Positions 1-8,345 of a stretch of 20,914 nt of DNA are shown here, one piece after another. This DNA is from CAMQRS01 sp964370065. Lineage in GTDB: Bacteria > Bacillota_I > Bacilli_A > Erysipelotrichales > Erysipelotrichaceae. The position numbers were made by a program, and so were the translations under genes. Where the stretch lies: NCBI GenBank assembly GCA_964370065.1, contig CAYJGK010000026.1, positions 1 through 20,914 of the forward strand. The letters run 5' to 3'. The notes under the pieces were generated by a model. It saw nothing but the letters and a program-made list of their open reading frames with translations. It was not told the DNA's origin and did not search any database. Position 1 is the first letter of the stretch, and every line of letters begins with the position of its first letter.

Positions 1-2
1 AA

Positions 3-1253
3 ATGAAAACAAAGGTTGCAGCACTATATGGTGAAAAGGATATTCGTATCCGTGAGTTTGAATTACCAAAGATAGGATCAAAAGAACTATTAGTCAAAGT
101 TATATCAAATAGTTTGTGTTTATCAACATATAAAGCAGCTATACTTGGAGAGAACCATAAGAGAGTACCAAATGATATAGCAGAAAAACCTATTATTACA
201 GGACATGAATTCGCGGGAATCATCATTGAAGTAGGAAGTGAAATACAAGATCAATTCAAAGTAAATCAAAAGTTTGTTTTACAACCAGCTATGGGATTAG
301 ATAGTGGGTATTCCGCAGGTTACAGTTATGAATATTTTGGGGGTAATGCAACATACTGTATTATCTCTGAATTAGCCATTGAAAAAGGTTGTGTATTAGC
401 ACACCATAGCGATTATTTTGCAGATGCTTCACTTGCAGAGCCGATGTCATGTATTATAGGTGCTTACAACGCATCGTATCACACAAAGCAATATGTTTAT
501 AGTCATGATATGGGGATCAAAGAGGGTGGAAAATTAGCGTTATTGGGTTGTGCTGGACCAATGGGACTTGGCGCAATAGATTATGCGATAAATGGGCCAG
601 TCAAGCCAAGTTTAATAGTTGTTACGGATATTGATGAAGAAAGGTTAAATAGAGCACAAAGCCTATTAACAATTGAAAGAGCCAAAGAAAAAGGAATAAA
701 ACTGGTTTATTTAAACACTAAAACAGAGCATGCAATCACTACATTAAAAGAGTTAAGCAATGGAACGGGTTATGATGATGTCTTTGTCTATGCCGCGAGT
801 AAAGTATTGTTGGAGCAAGCAGATGCCATATTAGGATATGACGGTTGTTTGAATTTCTTTGCGGGTCCTACTGATAAGAGTTTTAATTCTCCATTTAACT
901 TTTATAATGTACACTATGAATCAACACATATAGTAGGAACATCTGGTGGATCCATTGATGATATGTTAATATCATTAGATTTATCGAACAAGCAAGTGAT
1001 TAATCCATCCTATATGTTAACTCATATCGGTGGTTTACAAGCAGCACCAGAAGCCATCTTACATTTACCAGATTTACCAGGTGGTAAAAAAATAATTTAT
1101 CCGCACACTGATATTCCACTTGTCGCAATTGAAGATTTTGATAAACAAGAAGTATATCCAGAATTATTTGAAGAGTTAAGCAAAATATGCAAAAGAAATA
1201 ATAACGTGTGGAACGTAGAGGCTGAAAAATATTTACTAGATTATTTTTCATAA
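3..1253 (+). CDS. Zinc-dependent MDR dehydrogenase, SorE-like (L-sorbose-1-phosphate reductase family)
   Basis: A 416-residue medium-chain dehydrogenase/reductase. The overall sequence resembles L-sorbose-1-phosphate reductase (SorE), which uses NAD(P)H to interconvert a ketose phosphate and a sugar-alcohol phosphate in the cytoplasm. Visible features are a likely catalytic zinc set (Cys39, His68-Glu69 in a GHE motif, Glu146) and a Rossmann nucleotide loop GCAGPMG at 182-188. The four-cysteine structural zinc loop of classical alcohol dehydrogenases is missing, as expected for the SorE branch. The ATG is only two bases from the window edge, so its ribosome binding site and any operon partners (a PTS would be expected for SorE) cannot be seen. 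A strong hairpin follows the stop, so this is the last gene of its transcript. The family is fairly certain; the exact substrate is inferred from resemblance. Confidence 0.8.
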   Translation: MKTKVAALYGEKDIRIREFELPKIGSKELLVKVISNSLCLSTYKAAILGENHKRVPNDIAEKPIITGHEFAGIIIEVGSEIQDQFKVNQKFVLQPAMGLDSGYSAGYSYEYFGGNATYCIISELAIEKGCVLAHHSDYFADASLAEPMSCIIGAYNASYHTKQYVYSHDMGIKEGGKLALLGCAGPMGLGAIDYAINGPVKPSLIVVTDIDEERLNRAQSLLTIERAKEKGIKLVYLNTKTEHAITTLKELSNGTGYDDVFVYAASKVLLEQADAILGYDGCLNFFAGPTDKSFNSPFNFYNVHYESTHIVGTSGGSIDDMLISLDLSNKQVINPSYMLTHIGGLQAAPEAILHLPDLPGGKKIIYPHTDIPLVAIEDFDKQEVYPELFEELSKICKRNNNVWNVEAEKYLLDYFS

Positions 1254-1264
1254 GTTAAATTTAT

Positions 1265-1306
1265 AAAAATAAAACAAGTTAATGAAAGTTAACTTGTTTT
1301 ATTTTT
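1265..1306 (+). terminator. Intrinsic terminator after the dehydrogenase
   Basis: A perfect 18-bp inverted repeat (AAAAATAAAACAAGTTAA at 1265-1282, its complement at 1289-1306) with a 6-nt loop TGAAAG starts 11 nt after the stop codon. The right arm ends in TTTTT. It is A-rich on the left and T-rich on the right, so it could work in both directions. Confidence 0.85.
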
Positions 1307-1562
1307 GAGAAGCTTATTTTAAAAAGCAGCAAAATGTATATTTCAAACTTTAAACTTAAAATATCTAGATCTATAAGTTTATAAATTTAATTATTCTGAT
1401 TACCTAAGCTAGCGAGATTGAATTAAGAAGTGATTAAAACCAATTTTAGACAACAAGTGGAACAGGTAATCCATTCTCTGTCAAATGTCATCTTAGCTAT
1501 TTGAAAACCCATAAATTGTCACAAATAATATTACAAAAGTCTATAGTAAAAGGCATAGAAAG
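1307..1562. other. Intergenic region, no gene recognised
   Basis: About 320 bases separate the terminator from the vWA gene. I see no coding sequence with a start and ribosome site. A weak interrupted inverted repeat (AAACTTA at 1352-1358 and TAAGTTT at 1374-1380) has no T-run. An in-frame extension of the vWA gene back to a TTG at 1501 exists but lacks a ribosome binding site and would bury the signal peptide. Confidence 0.5.
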
Positions 1563-1571
1563 TGTTATAAT
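1563..1571 (+). promoter_or_regulatory. Candidate extended -10 promoter for the vWA gene
   Basis: TG-T-TATAAT (TG at 1563-1564, TATAAT at 1566-1571) is a textbook extended -10 element. No good -35 is present at 16-18 nt, which such promoters tolerate. A transcript start near 1578 would give a leader of about 55 nt ending in the ribosome site AGAGGAAGG before the ATG at 1633. Confidence 0.5.
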
Positions 1572-1632
1572 AATTATTGGTATGAAACAATTTACTTGTG
1601 TAAAAAAAGATATAAGAGGAAGGGTTACAAAT

Positions 1633-3969
1633 ATGAAAAAAATAACAATAACTTTACTAATTTTGATACTTAGTATATCACCGATCAGTGCACTCACTGA
1701 GTCCAATATACTGTATTCCATGGAGGAAGGATATATAGATTTAACGAAATTGAATATTGATATAAAAGAGGATGATTCGTTTATTCCATTCGATGAATCT
1801 ATGACTAATTTAGAGAGTGAAATGGATCTAAGTGGAGAAACAGGAGCTGCCAAAACATCGGTATATTTTGAAAGTGATGAAGACAAATCAGAAAATGTTT
1901 TACGAGTAGATGTAGACTTTACAGGGAATACACTGACACAACCAGTCAATACTATGTTTGTTGTAGATCAATCTGGTTCTATGAATATGGTATCGGGACA
2001 AAGCAATACACCGACCCCTGTCACTCCTTGTTTACATGATAACCATGCCTACTTAATAAAAATAAGAATTGATTCAATAATCTATAATTACTACCATTTC
2101 CCTTCTGAATCTGCTTGGACTGGAGATTGGGGAGGTGTGTTGGGAAGTCGTAATACTATTCTAGCAGAAGCAAAAAATCATGCTATCAGCGAGGGGTTCG
2201 CAACAGAAAGCAGTGCGGTTAGTTTAGTTTATACAAACTACTTCCCTACACTTTCGCAGTTTTTCCACTACACGTATACAGGTGCAGAAGCATTAGTGAA
2301 CGCCGATAGAGTGTTTCTAGCAGCGCCAGTTCTTCAAGAAGATTTAGATAGACAAGTGATAGAACAAACTAATTTTACTCATTTAGATAGAGAAATTTTT
2401 CATAGAACAGCCGTATCAACCGTTTGGGAATTTTATTCACCAGTTGAAATTGATACGAGTGTGACAGCAGCTGAATTTATACATAATGCTGAAGAAAATG
2501 ATGACTGTCTTGATAGAATGTCAGTCTCGAAAGCGGTTTTTCACGAATTATCTGAAATAGCACTTACTAATGAAGGGAACGCTATAGGGTATGGAAATTT
2601 TGCAGGAACGCTTCATTCCCATCAACCGCTAGGAGAAGTTGCTCTAGTAGATGAATTTTTAAATACAGTAGGAACACGGTCAACTTATTATGAAAAAGGA
2701 CTTGATTATGCACTTTCACAATTCACGGATGAAAGTTCACCTTACTATGGAAATCAAAATCTTTTGATTTTTGTAACAGATGGAACGCCTAATGGAGTCT
2801 TGAACACAGAAGCTGAACTGGAAAAATATATGAATGATATAAATGGGTTCAAAGAACAAACAGATGCAATCATCTATTTTGTGGGAATCGATATTCCAGA
2901 TACTTTATTTAATCAATGGGGAAATATCATTGCAACGCAAGATTCATATGGAAACCTTAATGTTCGTAATACGAAAGATGTAGATGATTTGCTTAGTGTA
3001 CAAGAAGAGTTAGAAAAAATATTAACTTCTACTACCAATATAGAAACTAAAATTAATGAAGATTTTTATATGATTGTAGATGCTGATCACCCGGTAGAAG
3101 TAACCTATAAAGTAAAAGATAATGATGAAGTTTTTTCTGAAAAAGTGGAGTCAATTAGTGAATTAGCAAGTTTAGGAATTACTTATGATGAAACAACAGG
3201 GCATATTAGATGGGATGCGAACAAATCAAGCATTACGTCAATTAGATTATCTTTCTATAAACAATTTGATGAAAGTAAAGTGGATTGGGAAAAAATACAA
3301 AACGGTGAATCTTTAGTAGGAACATCACTTGATCCGACTGGAACAAGTTATATTGATTATTCAGGAAGAGAAAAAACAATTGCTATGGATGATACAGCAA
3401 GCTATATCATTGAGCAAAATAGTAAATTAACGATAACAAACACTACTTCTACACCTTACGAGATAGTAGTAGGAGATGTTATAGACTATGAAATCGTAGT
3501 GAAGAATACAGGAACACTTACAAGTGACAATAATTTCGTTTATCAAAAAATACCTGAAGGAACAAATTTTCATTCATGTAGTGATGAAGGAATTTATGAT
3601 ATACATGAAAGGCTAATTACATTTGAAATCCCTTTATTAGAACCAGGAGAAACAGTTATACTTTCTTATTCTGCAGTGGCAACAGAGTATGACTTTGAAA
3701 TAGTATCCCATTCTAAATTAGGGGTAGAAGATGAGGCGATTACTTTAGATGAGAATGGAATCCCTATATTATCTGCTGAATTTTTGTATCACAAGACAGC
3801 AATTGAACAAATAGATCCACCAATTGAACCGGAACAACCAGGAGGATCAATTGACACAGGTGACGATACATCCTATAAATTTATGTTTATTTCATTAATT
3901 GGATTAAACTTTATAATATTATTGTTACTTCTTAAATATAAAGAAAGTAGAAATAATCCCTTACATTAA
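1633..3969 (+). CDS. Secreted, wall- or membrane-anchored vWA/DUF11 surface protein (pilus-tip adhesin-like)
   Basis: A 778-residue surface protein. The ATG at 1633 follows AGAGGAAGG and opens directly into a signal peptide (basic MKK, hydrophobic core, ...SPISA, residues 1-20). A von Willebrand A domain follows: the MIDAS motif DQSGS is at 112-116 and the later metal strand FVTDGT has Asp383. Between the MIDAS strand and the first helix (DRMSVSKAV, from 294) lies an insertion of about 170 residues framed by Cys133 and Cys292. Residues ~600-690 look like a DUF11 Ig-like repeat. The C-terminus has a proline-rich linker, IDTGDD at 740-745, a hydrophobic segment at ~748-770 and a basic tail. This resembles a sorting signal, but LPXTG is not present, so it could also be a plain membrane anchor. 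The architecture recalls tip adhesins of Gram-positive pili; no pilin backbone or sortase gene is next to it. Ligand unknown. Confidence 0.8.
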   Translation: MKKITITLLILILSISPISALTESNILYSMEEGYIDLTKLNIDIKEDDSFIPFDESMTNLESEMDLSGETGAAKTSVYFESDEDKSENVLRVDVDFTGNTLTQPVNTMFVVDQSGSMNMVSGQSNTPTPVTPCLHDNHAYLIKIRIDSIIYNYYHFPSESAWTGDWGGVLGSRNTILAEAKNHAISEGFATESSAVSLVYTNYFPTLSQFFHYTYTGAEALVNADRVFLAAPVLQEDLDRQVIEQTNFTHLDREIFHRTAVSTVWEFYSPVEIDTSVTAAEFIHNAEENDDCLDRMSVSKAVFHELSEIALTNEGNAIGYGNFAGTLHSHQPLGEVALVDEFLNTVGTRSTYYEKGLDYALSQFTDESSPYYGNQNLLIFVTDGTPNGVLNTEAELEKYMNDINGFKEQTDAIIYFVGIDIPDTLFNQWGNIIATQDSYGNLNVRNTKDVDDLLSVQEELEKILTSTTNIETKINEDFYMIVDADHPVEVTYKVKDNDEVFSEKVESISELASLGITYDETTGHIRWDANKSSITSIRLSFYKQFDESKVDWEKIQNGESLVGTSLDPTGTSYIDYSGREKTIAMDDTASYIIEQNSKLTITNTTSTPYEIVVGDVIDYEIVVKNTGTLTSDNNFVYQKIPEGTNFHSCSDEGIYDIHERLITFEIPLLEPGETVILSYSAVATEYDFEIVSHSKLGVEDEAITLDENGIPILSAEFLYHKTAIEQIDPPIEPEQPGGSIDTGDDTSYKFMFISLIGLNFIILLLLLKYKESRNNPLH

Positions 3970-3978
3970 AACTTAAAC

Positions 3979-4020
3979 AAGTAACCTTAATAACATAACT
4001 GTTAATAAGGTTACTTTTTA
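3979..4020 (+). terminator. Intrinsic terminator after the vWA gene
   Basis: Sixteen-base arms at 3979-3994 (AAGTAACCTTAATAAC) and 4001-4016 pair with a single mismatch around a 6-nt loop, and a T-run follows. It lies 9 nt after the stop codon. Confidence 0.85.
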
Positions 4021-4062
4021 TAATTTCAACTTGTTTTAAATGGCAAGGACTATTAAATCAAA

Positions 4063-4091
4063 TTGATGTCTGAATAAGATTAAGATATAAT
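4063..4091 (+). promoter_or_regulatory. Sigma-A-type promoter of aroD
   Basis: TTGATG at 4063-4068, a 17-nt spacer and a consensus TATAAT at 4086-4091. Transcription would start near 4098, giving aroD a leader of about 20 nt. It separates aroD from the upstream gene, which ends in a terminator. Confidence 0.7.
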
Positions 4092-4117
4092 AAAGAGTAT
4101 ACAAAGGAATAAACAAT

Positions 4118-4876
4118 ATGATAAACAATAAACTAAAAATTAAAAATGTAGTATTTAACGAAGGAAAACCCAAAATTTGTATTCCTATTATGAGCGTTAA
4201 TAAAAGCATGTTATTAGAAGAGATACAAGAACTAAATCAATACCCATATGATGTTATAGAGTGGCGTATTGATTGTTATGATGATGTCTTTAGTGTAGAG
4301 AAAGTATTAGACACATTACAAGCTATTTATGAAGAAGTGGGGAATAAATTATTACTTGTAACATACCGAACACATAAAGAAGGTGGTAGTAAAGAAATTT
4401 CTACAACACAATATGTGAGGCTATTATCTGCTATAATGCAAAGTAAACTGGTAGACTTAATCGATGTTGAAAGCGAGTTTGATGAAGAAAGCGTTAGCCA
4501 GTTAGTGAAAATAGCTAATGAAAATGCAATACATACAGTATTTAGTCATCATAGTTTTACACAAACATACAGCAGTGATAAAATAATAGACTGCTTAGAA
4601 ACTATGGATCAAAAAGGAGCTTCTATCCTTAAAATAGCTATGATGCCAAAATCACCACAAGATGTATTAACGTTATTGCAAGCAACAACTAGTATGCAAA
4701 CCAAAACAAATAAGCCGATTATTACAATGTCCATGGGAAAACTAGGGTTGATCTCTAGATTAAGTGGTGAAGTGTTTGGTTCTTGTATGACATTTGCCAG
4801 CGCTAAACAAGCGAGTGCACCTGGTCAAATACAAGCCAATGAAGTGGAGAATATTTTAAACATATTAAAACAATAA
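4118..4876 (+). CDS. aroD: 3-dehydroquinate dehydratase, type I
   Basis: A 252-residue class I dehydroquinase, the third step of the shikimate pathway: it dehydrates 3-dehydroquinate to 3-dehydroshikimate through a Schiff base. Lys172 in SILKIAMMP is the Schiff-base lysine and His145 in SHHSF the general base, matching K170 and H143 of the E. coli enzyme. The EWRID segment and the C-terminal ISRLSGEVFGS substrate motif are also intact. Length is normal for the family. The start is supported by AAAGGA upstream and by a clear promoter. The gene sits alone on the + strand, about 1.3 kb from the convergent aromatic operon that holds most other pathway genes, so it is probably regulated separately. 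Confidence 0.95.
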   Translation: MINNKLKIKNVVFNEGKPKICIPIMSVNKSMLLEEIQELNQYPYDVIEWRIDCYDDVFSVEKVLDTLQAIYEEVGNKLLLVTYRTHKEGGSKEISTTQYVRLLSAIMQSKLVDLIDVESEFDEESVSQLVKIANENAIHTVFSHHSFTQTYSSDKIIDCLETMDQKGASILKIAMMPKSPQDVLTLLQATTSMQTKTNKPIITMSMGKLGLISRLSGEVFGSCMTFASAKQASAPGQIQANEVENILNILKQ

Positions 4877-5011
4877 AAAAAATATTATATTTTTAATGAG
4901 AATTTTGGATAAAACAATGACTTTGTACTTTGCTGTTTTGATTGTTAATAGGGAATACCAAAAAGGAGAAAAATTAATACCGATTATACCATTAGTATAT
5001 CTTTTATATGA

Positions 5012-5194
5012 TATAATTTTATTACAAGCATAATAGTAAATCTAGTGGATAAAACATGTTCAACAAATATACATTTAAAAGCTATTACTAACTCACCTCC
5101 TTTTGGAGTTCCTGCTAGTTCAATAGGGATAACTAATTATTATACTCAAACAAATGGATGGGGTCATGAGGTTTCATTTAGAGTACCACTTTAG
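5012..5194 (+). pseudogene. C-terminal remnant of an unidentified, possibly secreted protein
   Basis: After a TGA at 5009 a reading frame stays open for 60 codons without a convincing start and ends in ...GWGHEVSFRVPL at a TAG (5192-5194). The 49-codon part from a GTG at 5045 has ordinary protein-like composition. Just upstream, a GGAG ribosome-like site (about 4965) leads in another frame to a hydrophobic stretch (IPIIPLVYLLYDIILLQA) with no ATG, which looks like the broken start of a secreted protein. I read 4950-5194 as one decayed gene; family not recognised. The rest of 4877-5286 shows only a weak all-AT palindrome after aroD. Confidence 0.35.
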
Positions 5195-5286
5195 GGAAAT
5201 ATTGCTTAAAAATATACAATTCAACTAAAAGAAAGGAAAAGCGGACTGATTTTTAAACATTAAATTCACAGCCGTAAGATAATAAA

Positions 5287-5724
5287 ATGAAAAAAACAAT
5301 CATATTAGCATTTGATTTCATTATAATTGTAATTGGTTTTATTTTGTTGATAAATTATAATACATTAATGACTTATTTAGTTCACAATCTTATGTATACA
5401 GCAGATACTATGAGTATTTTACATGTGTTAATAACTTTTTTGCCATTTGTGATAGCTCTTTTAATCAGTGGAGGAATCAGTGGTGTTCTTATTCTTACTA
5501 ATTTAATAAAAATAAAATCTAATAAAATTATCGGACTCTCTTGTTTGGTAGTCACTATACTCTTCTTTTTAATTCAATTATATTTTTATGTATTCCATAA
5601 ACAATTGATTTTAGGGTATTTATACTACGTTCTTCATATTGATATAGTAATATTATTAATTCCTTTCACTATTATATTTACCATAGCATCAGGTTATGTT
5701 CATACTTTTTTAAAAAACAAATAA
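5287..5724 (+). CDS. Small four-helix membrane protein, function unknown
   Basis: A 145-residue, very hydrophobic protein with four predicted membrane helices (about residues 4-23, 44-72, 80-103 and 118-140) and a short basic tail (FLKNK). I do not recognise the family. There is no strong ribosome binding site: only AAGATAA precedes the ATG, and a better AAAGGAAAAG lies about 45 nt upstream. It stands between two start-less gene fragments, so it may be a survivor of a decaying cluster, for instance a small exporter or an immunity-type membrane protein; this is only contextual inference. Confidence 0.55.
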   Translation: MKKTIILAFDFIIIVIGFILLINYNTLMTYLVHNLMYTADTMSILHVLITFLPFVIALLISGGISGVLILTNLIKIKSNKIIGLSCLVVTILFFLIQLYFYVFHKQLILGYLYYVLHIDIVILLIPFTIIFTIASGYVHTFLKNK

Positions 5725-5931
5725 AAAGGAACGTATGTTATACAGGTACTTATAGTAGTATTTTAATAAGGGTCAATAAATGGATTGATAATGTGCTAGA
5801 AGCAGAGTTAAAAGAAAGTAGTTTTGTTTTAAAAGTAACTGTTTGAACTATTTTGTGACAAATTTTAAATATATGCATAAAGAAATGATGATGAATAAAA
5901 ACAATGTCTGCTAGAGGTCATTGTTGAATGA
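5725..5931. other. Degenerate intergenic stretch, no intact gene
   Basis: No start codon with a ribosome site opens a usable frame here. A frame running out of the preceding gene stays open to a TGA at about 5843 and encodes a soluble-looking segment (...WIDNVLEAELKESS...), which may be further coding debris. No RNA gene or terminator was recognised. Confidence 0.35.
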
Positions 5932-6147
5932 AGAAGATTAATTTATGAAACGAACTCACAAAGCGAGTATTTCACAAGTTTATATAGTAATGAGAATAAA
6001 TTTGTATTAACCCTTTATTCAGACGGGGTAACACAATTGTTTGAAGTGGATGTTGAACAAGAACAACTTGTATATTTATTTGAACAAGTAGGTATAGAAG
6101 CTATAAGTTTAAATAATAATTATATAACCTGGATGGAGATAGGTTAA
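5932..6147 (+). pseudogene. C-terminal remnant of an unidentified gene
   Basis: After a TGA at 5929-5931 the frame is open for 71 codons to TAA at 6145-6147. It encodes an acidic, protein-like segment (...KFVLTLYSDGVTQLFEVDVEQ..., ending NNYITWMEIG) but has no ATG, GTG or TTG with a ribosome site near its beginning. It looks like the tail of a truncated gene. I do not recognise the family. Confidence 0.35.
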
Positions 6148-6194
6148 ACCCAGATAGAGCGAGACTACAATATTATTTATTTAATTTAGACACT

Positions 6195-6229
6195 AAAAAA
6201 ACCTCTGATTATAAAAATTAGAGGTTTTT
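6195..6229 (-). terminator. Terminator of the aromatic operon
   Basis: AAAAACCTCTGAT (6197-6209) pairs with ATTAGAGGTTTTT (6217-6229) with one G-U wobble and a 7-nt loop. Read on the - strand the hairpin is followed by a T-run (complement of the A-run at 6195-6201). It lies 3 nt beyond the tyrA stop codon. Confidence 0.85.
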
Positions 6230-6232
6230 GTA

Positions 6233-7084
6233 CTATTTTTTATCAAATTTAATTCTTCTACTTGTAGACTGTTTAAATAAACGTTTCATTTCCTCTTCAT
6301 CTTCATTCATTAACACTTCCTTAAAGTTCTGTAATGAACTTGCAAAGGCATCAATTTCTGTTAACAAAATATCTTTATTCAATAAGAATAATTCAGTCCA
6401 CATATTTTCATTAATCTTCGCAATGCGGGTTAAATCTCTAAAGGAGTCTCCTGTGTATTTTGTTAAGTGTGAGTTATCATGCGTATTCATTAAAGAAACA
6501 GCGATAACGTGAGTTAATTGCGATAAGAAACCAATCATTTGATCGTGTTCTGTGCAAGATAGAGTAGCAATATGATTAAACCCTAATACATTCGCTAAAT
6601 CCTCAGAGAATTCAATGGCCTGTTCGGTATTCTTTTCAGTAGGTGTAATAATATAGTTAGCATGTTTAAACATCTCAGTATTAGCATGTTCTACCCCACT
6701 ATGCTCCGTACCAGCCATTGGATGAGAGGAAATAAATTCTAAATCCTCTCTTAGTAATTCTTGAATGGGTTGTACAATGTTAGTTTTTACTCCGCTCACA
6801 TCTGTGATAATTGCATGAGGTTTAATGTATTGTTGAAAGTTAGTCAACCAAGTCATCATAGCGTTAGGGTATAAACCCAATACAATATAATCGGCTTTAC
6901 TAATTTGTTCATCTACAAGGATGGTCCCTTCATCAATGATATGGTGCGCTAATGCATAATCGATCGTTTCTTGGCGACGTGCTATACCCATTACATAATA
7001 TCCTTGCTCTTTTAAACGTTTGGCATAACTACCACCCAGTAGTCCTAAGCCCACAATTAAAAATTTCTTTTGTTTATTAATCAT
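6233..7084 (-). CDS. tyrA: Prephenate dehydrogenase
   Basis: A 283-residue NAD(P)-dependent enzyme that converts prephenate to 4-hydroxyphenylpyruvate, the tyrosine branch. It has the Rossmann loop GLGLLGGS at 12-19, the DVSGVK strand, the active-site segment SHPMAGTEHSG, and the helical C-terminal domain with FLSQLTHVIAVSL and TGDSFRDLTRIAK. It stops without the C-terminal ACT domain found in the ~370-residue Bacillus-type TyrA, so tyrosine feedback by that route is unlikely. Its ATG overlaps the end of aroA by 8 nt, implying translational coupling. It is the last gene of the operon. No chorismate mutase or prephenate dehydratase gene is in the window, so prephenate must be made by an enzyme encoded elsewhere. 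Confidence 0.93.
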   Translation of the reverse strand: MINKQKKFLIVGLGLLGGSYAKRLKEQGYYVMGIARRQETIDYALAHHIIDEGTILVDEQISKADYIVLGLYPNAMMTWLTNFQQYIKPHAIITDVSGVKTNIVQPIQELLREDLEFISSHPMAGTEHSGVEHANTEMFKHANYIITPTEKNTEQAIEFSEDLANVLGFNHIATLSCTEHDQMIGFLSQLTHVIAVSLMNTHDNSHLTKYTGDSFRDLTRIAKINENMWTELFLLNKDILLTEIDAFASSLQNFKEVLMNEDEEEMKRLFKQSTSRRIKFDKK

Positions 7085-8345
7085 GTAAAACCTCTACTTT
7101 AACACCTAAACGCTGTAAGTCTGTAAAGAATGTAGGATAGGATTTATTAATATACTCGGCTTCTTCAATCACAACGGGTTGTGTTAAGCAAGTAGCTAAT
7201 ACACTTAAACTCATTACGATACGATGGTCTTTATGACCAGACAGTACTGTATCACTAGTGTATGTTTGGTTTCCTTTAATGATCATTTCACTCTCTGTTG
7301 TACGCACATTTGCTTGTACTTTTAATAATTCATCTTCCATTGCTTGCAAACGATCACTTTCTTTATAACGTAATCGACTGGCATTGTAGATACGTGTAGA
7401 AGGCGTAAATAATGCCATAACACTTAAGATAGGACCTAAATCAGGGCAATCTTGTAAATCAATTTCATTAGTTTGTAATACAGACTTTTGAATATGGTAA
7501 CCATTTTCTACCAAAGTAATATTAGCACCTGCATTTTGTAAGATAGAAACAATTTGTCTATCTCCTTGTTTCGAATCATGTTTTAATCCTAAACAAGTAA
7601 TATCATGATTAATCGCGCCTAATACAGCGAAGAATCCCAATTGAGAATAATCACCCTCAATACGATAATCATGGGCTTGGTAAGTTTGGTTTCCTTTAAT
7701 TGCTAATACATTGCTTGTAGTATAGTTTGCCTCAATACCAAATAAATGTAGAATTTCTAGTGTTAAATCAACATATGATCTTGATTCATAGGGTTCTTTA
7801 ATTGTAATGGTTGAATCTCCTTGTAATAATGGTAACGCAAATAGTAAACCAGAAATAAATTGACTGCTTACATTTCCATCTAATTCATAGTTACCGGGTT
7901 GTAAACAACCTCCAATTTCAATTCTTTCATCATCTTGTGAATAAGGAATGCCTTGTTGTGTAAACATTTTTTCATAAATAGCTTGTGGTCTTTTCAATAA
8001 GCGGTTTTCACCAGTAAAACGCATCACTTGATTGCATAACGAGAAGATAGGAATAAAGAAACGTAGTGTAGAACCACTTTCTTTACAAAATACTGTATTG
8101 TTTTCTAAATGGTTAAATTGCTTAACTCCTTCTACAATGACACTATCCTTCAAACAAGTGATGTTAGCACCTAGTTGCTCCATACCTGCAATCGTAATTT
8201 TAATATCATCACTATAAGCAACGTTACTAATTACACTTTTCCCTGGGGCTAAAGCTGCAGCTATGATGGCACGATGGGACATACTTTTTGAAGGAGGGAT
8301 AACGACTTGTCCGCTCACCTGGCTTGGATATACTTTTACTTTCAT
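7077..8345 (-). CDS. aroA: 3-phosphoshikimate 1-carboxyvinyltransferase (EPSP synthase)
   Basis: A 422-residue enzyme that joins phosphoenolpyruvate to shikimate-3-phosphate. Visible motifs are PPSKSMSHRA (Lys20, equivalent to E. coli K22), ESGSTLRFF (89-97), the catalytic DCPDLGP aspartate, RYKESDRL and GHKDHRIVMS. The PEP/glyphosate loop reads G-S-T-L-R-F where the E. coli enzyme has G-T-A-M-R-P, so the positions matching T97 and P101 carry Ser92 and Phe96. This is a divergent Firmicute-type loop. The ATG overlaps the stop of the preceding DAHP synthase in a TAATG, and a GGGAGAG ribosome site lies inside that gene. The substrate shikimate-3-phosphate requires a shikimate kinase, which is not present intact in this operon. 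Confidence 0.95.
   Translation of the reverse strand: MKVKVYPSQVSGQVVIPPSKSMSHRAIIAAALAPGKSVISNVAYSDDIKITIAGMEQLGANITCLKDSVIVEGVKQFNHLENNTVFCKESGSTLRFFIPIFSLCNQVMRFTGENRLLKRPQAIYEKMFTQQGIPYSQDDERIEIGGCLQPGNYELDGNVSSQFISGLLFALPLLQGDSTITIKEPYESRSYVDLTLEILHLFGIEANYTTSNVLAIKGNQTYQAHDYRIEGDYSQLGFFAVLGAINHDITCLGLKHDSKQGDRQIVSILQNAGANITLVENGYHIQKSVLQTNEIDLQDCPDLGPILSVMALFTPSTRIYNASRLRYKESDRLQAMEDELLKVQANVRTTESEMIIKGNQTYTSDTVLSGHKDHRIVMSLSVLATCLTQPVVIEEAEYINKSYPTFFTDLQRLGVKVEVLHD

Noticed and set aside
1501..1632. N-terminal extension of the vWA protein
   Set aside because: TTG start without a ribosome site; it would place 44 residues before a good signal peptide that has its own ribosome site.
4878..4894. 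All-AT palindrome AAAAATAT-T-ATATTTTT after aroD as a terminator
   Set aside because: No GC pairs and almost no loop; such palindromes are expected by chance in AT-rich DNA.
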